A stretch of DNA of 64,000 bases from Flavobacterium piscis (GTDB lineage Bacteria; Bacteroidota; Bacteroidia; Flavobacteriales; Flavobacteriaceae), in assembly GCF_001686925.1 (NCBI RefSeq), contig NZ_LVEN01000001.1, forward strand, positions 1-64,000, read 5' to 3'. Positions 61,034-64,000 of this stretch are shown in pieces (within the stretch, counting starts at the first letter, position 1; each line of letters begins with the position of its first letter). A model generated the notes under the pieces. It was not told the origin of the DNA. It did no database searches and saw only the letters and a program-made list of their open reading frames with translations. Position numbers and translations under genes: made by a program.

Positions 61034-62191
61034 TTAGATATCTGCATTGAACTCTTCAATTGTTTTATATTTAAGTGCTGAATGTCTTCTTTTTTTGTTG
61101 TACCAGTTTTCTATATAGTCAAATATCGCCACTCTCATCTCTTTTGAAGTTAATAATGTTTTTTGACTGTATATTAATTCTCTTTTTAATGAATTAAAAA
61201 AGCTTTCAGAAACAGCATTATCGATGCTGTTTCCCTTTCTACTCATGCTTTGTACACACTTATGTTGGCTAAGAGTACTTGTAAAGAGTTTGTTCGCATA
61301 CTGTGTTCCGCGATCCGAGTGGAATATTAAGCCTTCTTGGACTTTACGATTGCTCATAGCCATATTCCAGGCAGGAAGAATGGTTGTTGTAGTTGAAAGC
61401 ATAGAGCTAAGGTTCCACCCAACTATTTTCCGGTCATATAAGTCTATTATGACCGTAAGGTATAAAAAACGTTTTTCGATCTGCAGATAGGTGATGTCGG
61501 AAACCCAAACCTTGGAAGGTTTGTTTGTCGTAAACTCCCTGTTAAGTATATTTGGCGAAATAAACAGCGTGTGATTGGAATCTGTTGTTGCTTTGTATTT
61601 CTTTTTGACTTTACGTTTAAGACCCAGCTGCTTCATGAAAAATGCAACCTGGTCTTCCGATATCTGTATTCCTCTTTTGCAAAGCTCTCTTGCAATTAAA
61701 ACACAGCCATGGTATTGTCTGGATTCATAAAATACAGAATTTATTGCATCCTTGAACAGGCGGACCTGCATTTCTCTCTTTGAGAGGGGATGCTTCATCC
61801 TTAAATTATACATTGAAGTTGAAACCCCTAACACCTGGCACATTATACCAATGGGGTATTTATTTTTATTCTGATGGATAAAATTGTACAGCTCTTGTTT
61901 GCTCTGAGGTTTTAATTTTATACCTTCTCTTAGTATCACTAATCTTAATTGCGATTCTACACGTTTCTTTTCTGATTCATAAATCTCTGAATCATCATAA
62001 TAAATTCTTTTTTTGCCTCGTCCGGGAAAGCTGCCCGCTTCGTATTTCCGATAAAGTGACCTCCATTTAGAAAGCAGTTTAGGCGATATTTCAAGTTCTG
62101 TGGCGGTGGCAAGAACATTTTTTCTTTCATAACTCAGCAGGACTGCATTCTTTTTAAACTCAGGTGAGTGGCGTCGTTGTATTTCTTCCAT
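61034..62191 (-). CDS. IS3-family transposase, fused OrfAB
   Basis: A 385-residue transposase with OrfA (RRHSPEFKKNAVLLSYERKNVLATATELEISPKLLSKWRSLYRKYEAGSFPGRGKK) and OrfB in one frame, so no programmed frameshift is needed. The rve core carries all three catalytic residues: Asp in WVSDITYLQ, Asp in FHSDRGTQYAN, Glu in NAVSESFFNSLKRELIY. HTH_21 (YESRQYHGCVLIARELCKRG) precedes it. I could not fix its terminal inverted repeats. It appears intact. Confidence 0.94.
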   Translation of the reverse strand: MEEIQRRHSPEFKKNAVLLSYERKNVLATATELEISPKLLSKWRSLYRKYEAGSFPGRGKKRIYYDDSEIYESEKKRVESQLRLVILREGIKLKPQSKQELYNFIHQNKNKYPIGIMCQVLGVSTSMYNLRMKHPLSKREMQVRLFKDAINSVFYESRQYHGCVLIARELCKRGIQISEDQVAFFMKQLGLKRKVKKKYKATTDSNHTLFISPNILNREFTTNKPSKVWVSDITYLQIEKRFLYLTVIIDLYDRKIVGWNLSSMLSTTTTILPAWNMAMSNRKVQEGLIFHSDRGTQYANKLFTSTLSQHKCVQSMSRKGNSIDNAVSESFFNSLKRELIYSQKTLLTSKEMRVAIFDYIENWYNKKRRHSALKYKTIEEFNADI

Positions 62192-62488
62192 ACTATTCTG
62201 GTTTAGTTTAAAAAAGGTAAAATATAAAAAAAGTCAGGTCATAAGTCAGTGTTAGTACTTGGTTAAAATTATGTTATTGTAGAGAAACTAAAATTTCTTC
62301 GTGACGCTTGATGAAGTAATAAAAAAAAAATAATCGCGAGGTCATGTACCGAAGTATTGCTTCTTTCAAAAGAAGATCGAATTCCGTAGATTCTTATTGT
62401 TATATAGGGCCTTGTCCTTACGGTTAATATCATACTTATATTTATTCCCGGGGTATCAATGGCGGTTCCCGGACTTTTTCTGCGCAGG

Positions 62489-62776
62489 TTAATTGCACAA
62501 TACTGTATGATTTATTTTGATCAGGCCTTTGATTGTGATGCAGCTTTCATCTGTAGCCCGATTAATGACAATATACCCCTGATCCTCGAGCGCGATCAGC
62601 GCATCGAGTATTTTTGCCTGGTTTTGCCTTTGGTCAGACATATTTTTAGCAAATGTTCTAAGGACATTATAAGGGGGGATTACAACTGCTGTGAGCTCTT
62701 CCAAAGGGCAGGTCCCGGGAAAATTCCCGGCAAGTTTCTGCAGTATGCTGTGAAGATAAACCGATGATTTCTCCAA
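62489..62776 (-). CDS. Possible small protein of unknown function
   Basis: A 95-codon frame that would need a TTG start (or an internal ATG giving about 45 residues, MSDQRQNQAKILDALIALEDQGYIVI). The second half looks like a helix and two strands, as in a winged helix, but nothing is recognised. No clear ribosome-binding site. Could be a decayed piece of a larger element gene. Confidence 0.4.
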   Translation of the reverse strand: MEKSSVYLHSILQKLAGNFPGTCPLEELTAVVIPPYNVLRTFAKNMSDQRQNQAKILDALIALEDQGYIVINRATDESCITIKGLIKINHTVLCN

Positions 62777-62901
62777 GATGTACTAGTTTAGATAATAACA
62801 CAATAGCTTTTAATAAAGATAAGGAAATTTGTTTATTATTTAAATAATTTTAAATATTCTGGCTGATCTCCGATTTGAAATGTATATCCAAAAGGGACTG
62901 A

Positions 62902-63045
62902 TTATTCCATAACACTGAGATTTAATTCTCCGGATTTATTCTTTATTTTTCCTTGTGGTACTGGCGGAGGCACTTTTCTAGCCGCCTGCAATTGCTGTAC
63001 TTCCTGTTGCGCTGTTATTGCTCTTGGCTGTTTTGTACGGCTCAT
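62902..63045 (-). CDS. Possible 47-residue peptide, low confidence
   Basis: Too short for routine ORF calling. ATG at 63043-63045 opens MSRTKQPRAITAQQEVQQLQ, followed by a Pro/Lys-rich middle and a Leu-rich end (GELNLSVME) before TAA at 62902-62904. The Gln-rich coiled start looks protein-like, but there is no good ribosome-binding site and no known relative. May be a remnant. Confidence 0.3.
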   Translation of the reverse strand: MSRTKQPRAITAQQEVQQLQAARKVPPPVPQGKIKNKSGELNLSVME

Positions 63046-63241
63046 CCCAAAAGGGCAATTAGGGCATTACCGTGCTTGTTTCGTTATATAATTTACAGCC
63101 TGGATTTTTTTGATTGTTTTTTAATTATTTCTGAAATCAAGTTAATGAAGTATTAAGAATTGTTGCCCGAATTTTGCTTGAGTGATCGTCATTCAATTTT
63201 ATATAATGCTGTTTTTAGCTTTAGGAGTAATATTGTTTTTT

Positions 63242-63350
63242 AGGAACTTTTCCCGCTATCCGCTGCACTATTTTTGTGCCGAAACCCGGCACAAAAGGAT
63301 TTACACTATACACGAGCGAAGCGCTCTGGCGAAGCAATCGGGGCCAGGGC
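63242..63350 (-). repeat. Palindromic intergenic element, copy C
   Basis: Read on the minus strand it goes CCCTGGCCCCGATTG, an extra hairpin (GAGCGCTTCGCTC region), ATCCTTTTGTGCCG with its partner CGGCACAAAA, then CAGCGGATAGCGGGA. It matches the flanks of copies A and B with different hairpin arms that still pair. It lies in the gene-poor stretch 63046-63648. Confidence 0.8.
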
Positions 63351-63399
63351 TGCTCGAGAGTGCTGTTCTTGACTAGTAAAAATAAGATGTTTATATAAA

Positions 63400-63432
63400 A
63401 AATGGCGTCAATTGTCTTAATTGGCGCCATTT
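63400..63432. terminator. 14-bp hairpin, possible terminator
   Basis: AAATGGCGTCAATT (63400-63413) pairs with AATTGGCGCCATTT (63419-63432) with one mismatch and a 5-base loop. It follows copy C of the palindromic element and lies 217 bp downstream of the stop of the acidic-protein gene, so it could terminate that transcript, but it could also be another repeat arm. Confidence 0.5.
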
Positions 63433-63648
63433 GGCTTGTTTGTGACCGCGACAGGACAAATTTCTATAAATTTCATGGAAGATTTCAAGAGATTGGCTTA
63501 CTACTGGTAGAGCTTGTCTTTGAATGGCTTCAACAATTTGGTTTGGATGTCCTGTTGCGGATCAATTAAAATTTGTTGACTTTTAATTCTCCTATAAAAG
63601 ATCTTCCGAATAAAAAAGCGTGCTGATTGCTCAAAAACGTTTTTTTAT

Positions 63649-64000
63649 TTATTGGTTTGGATGGCGGTTTGTTTTACTATCGTTCTCAAGGCTTGTATCA
63701 TCTTGATCTCGATCGCCTAGATCTTCATCATCATAATTTTCATCGAGGCCTTCATTGTCAAATTCGTCATCCAGCCCATCATTATCTAATTCTTCTCTGC
63801 CAAGCTCATTTTGATCCTGGCTTATACTACCCAGATTTTCATTGTCGAATGTTTCTTTGTCAAATTCTTTATTTACTAAATCATCCCCGTAGTCAGGTTC
63901 AGAATTATTGGTGAAAGAGTGATCGGTTGGTAATGCCTTGATGACATCGTTTTTATCTTGAAAATTCGTCTCATATTGAGGATAATTTTCTTTTTCATTG
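63649..64000 (-). CDS. Acidic low-complexity protein, C-terminus only
   Basis: An open minus-strand frame enters from the right edge and stops at 63649-63651, giving 116 visible residues. They are rich in Asp, Glu and Asn with degenerate repeats of the type DN-x-GLD, for example ELDNDGLDDEFDNEGLDENY and DDEDLGDRDQDD. No domain can be named from this tail. The plus-strand frame over the same bases is a His/Leu-rich shadow of the acidic codons. Confidence 0.78.
   Translation of the reverse strand, partial: NEKENYPQYETNFQDKNDVIKALPTDHSFTNNSEPDYGDDLVNKEFDKETFDNENLGSISQDQNELGREELDNDGLDDEFDNEGLDENYDDEDLGDRDQDDTSLENDSKTNRHPNQ

Larger units (their letters stand above)
52130..64000. mobile_element. 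Probable integrated element (left portion)
   Basis: Directly after the dnaK terminator the sequence changes character. The recombinase operon is richer in GC, and the region holds an excisionase-like gene, a tyrosine recombinase, three separate IS remnants or copies, a few cargo genes and large gene-poor stretches. The tyrosine recombinase reads away from dnaK, as expected at one end of an island. No conjugation genes are seen up to the window edge, so plasmid, ICE or simple island cannot be told apart. The exact left junction is not fixed. Confidence 0.65.

Noticed and set aside
63627..63914. 95-codon plus-strand ORF near the right edge
   Set aside because: Its His/Leu/Asp-rich translation is the shadow of the acidic minus-strand protein.

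Overview
The window reads as chromosome of a Flavobacterium-like Bacteroidota. The evidence is low GC, SusC/SusD genes, a hybrid two-component regulator, many starts preceded by the Bacteroidota -7 element TAnnTTTG, and AT-rich intergenic spacers full of palindromic repeats. All functional assignments come from reading the protein sequences; no database search was run.

Region 1 (1-15045) is a polysaccharide utilisation locus on the minus strand. It holds a membrane hybrid two-component sensor/regulator, SusC and SusD, a GH130 phosphorylase-type enzyme, an MFS sugar transporter, a large secreted protein of unknown family that looks like a glycan-active enzyme, and a secreted GH13 enzyme. Between regulator and susC lie two near-identical 16-bp sites exactly 21 bp apart, a good candidate for the operator.

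Region 2 (15400-24835) is a housekeeping block: a lipoprotein superoxide dismutase, acyl-CoA-binding protein, psd, cdsA, a LUD-domain protein, ftsH and rsfS, all on the minus strand, then divergent birA. It is followed by a membrane protein, an SRPBCC protein, and pyrE divergent from a NUDIX gene with start codons only 7 bp apart.

Region 3 (24836-50170) is a mosaic of small core and accessory genes: M14 peptidase, DbpA-like helicase, PhnA-domain protein, coaD, ddl, PASTA protein, rluD, an unusual ABC ATPase, sulfurtransferase, ThuA protein, MscS channel and Na+/H+ antiporter. The spacers carry several families of palindromic repeats, including a run of eight tiny hairpins (26822-27351) and copies of a roughly 85-110-bp element at 35869, 49905 and 63242. 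A decayed TlpA-like gene lies at about 49575-49830.

Region 4 (50171-52116) is dnaK, preceded by a sigma-54-like promoter with upstream TGTCA repeats and followed by a strong terminator.

Region 5 (about 52130-64000) is a probable integrated mobile island starting directly after dnaK. An excisionase-like DNA-binding protein, a tyrosine recombinase and a membrane protein are joined by ATGA overlaps. Next come a second DNA-binding protein, a dead IS6-family copy with intact 15-bp ends, a small cargo block (secreted protein, S41 peptidase, AraC regulator), an IS1182-like remnant, two tandem IS3-type ORFs, and the C-terminus of an acidic protein running off the right edge. The far end of the island is not in the window.
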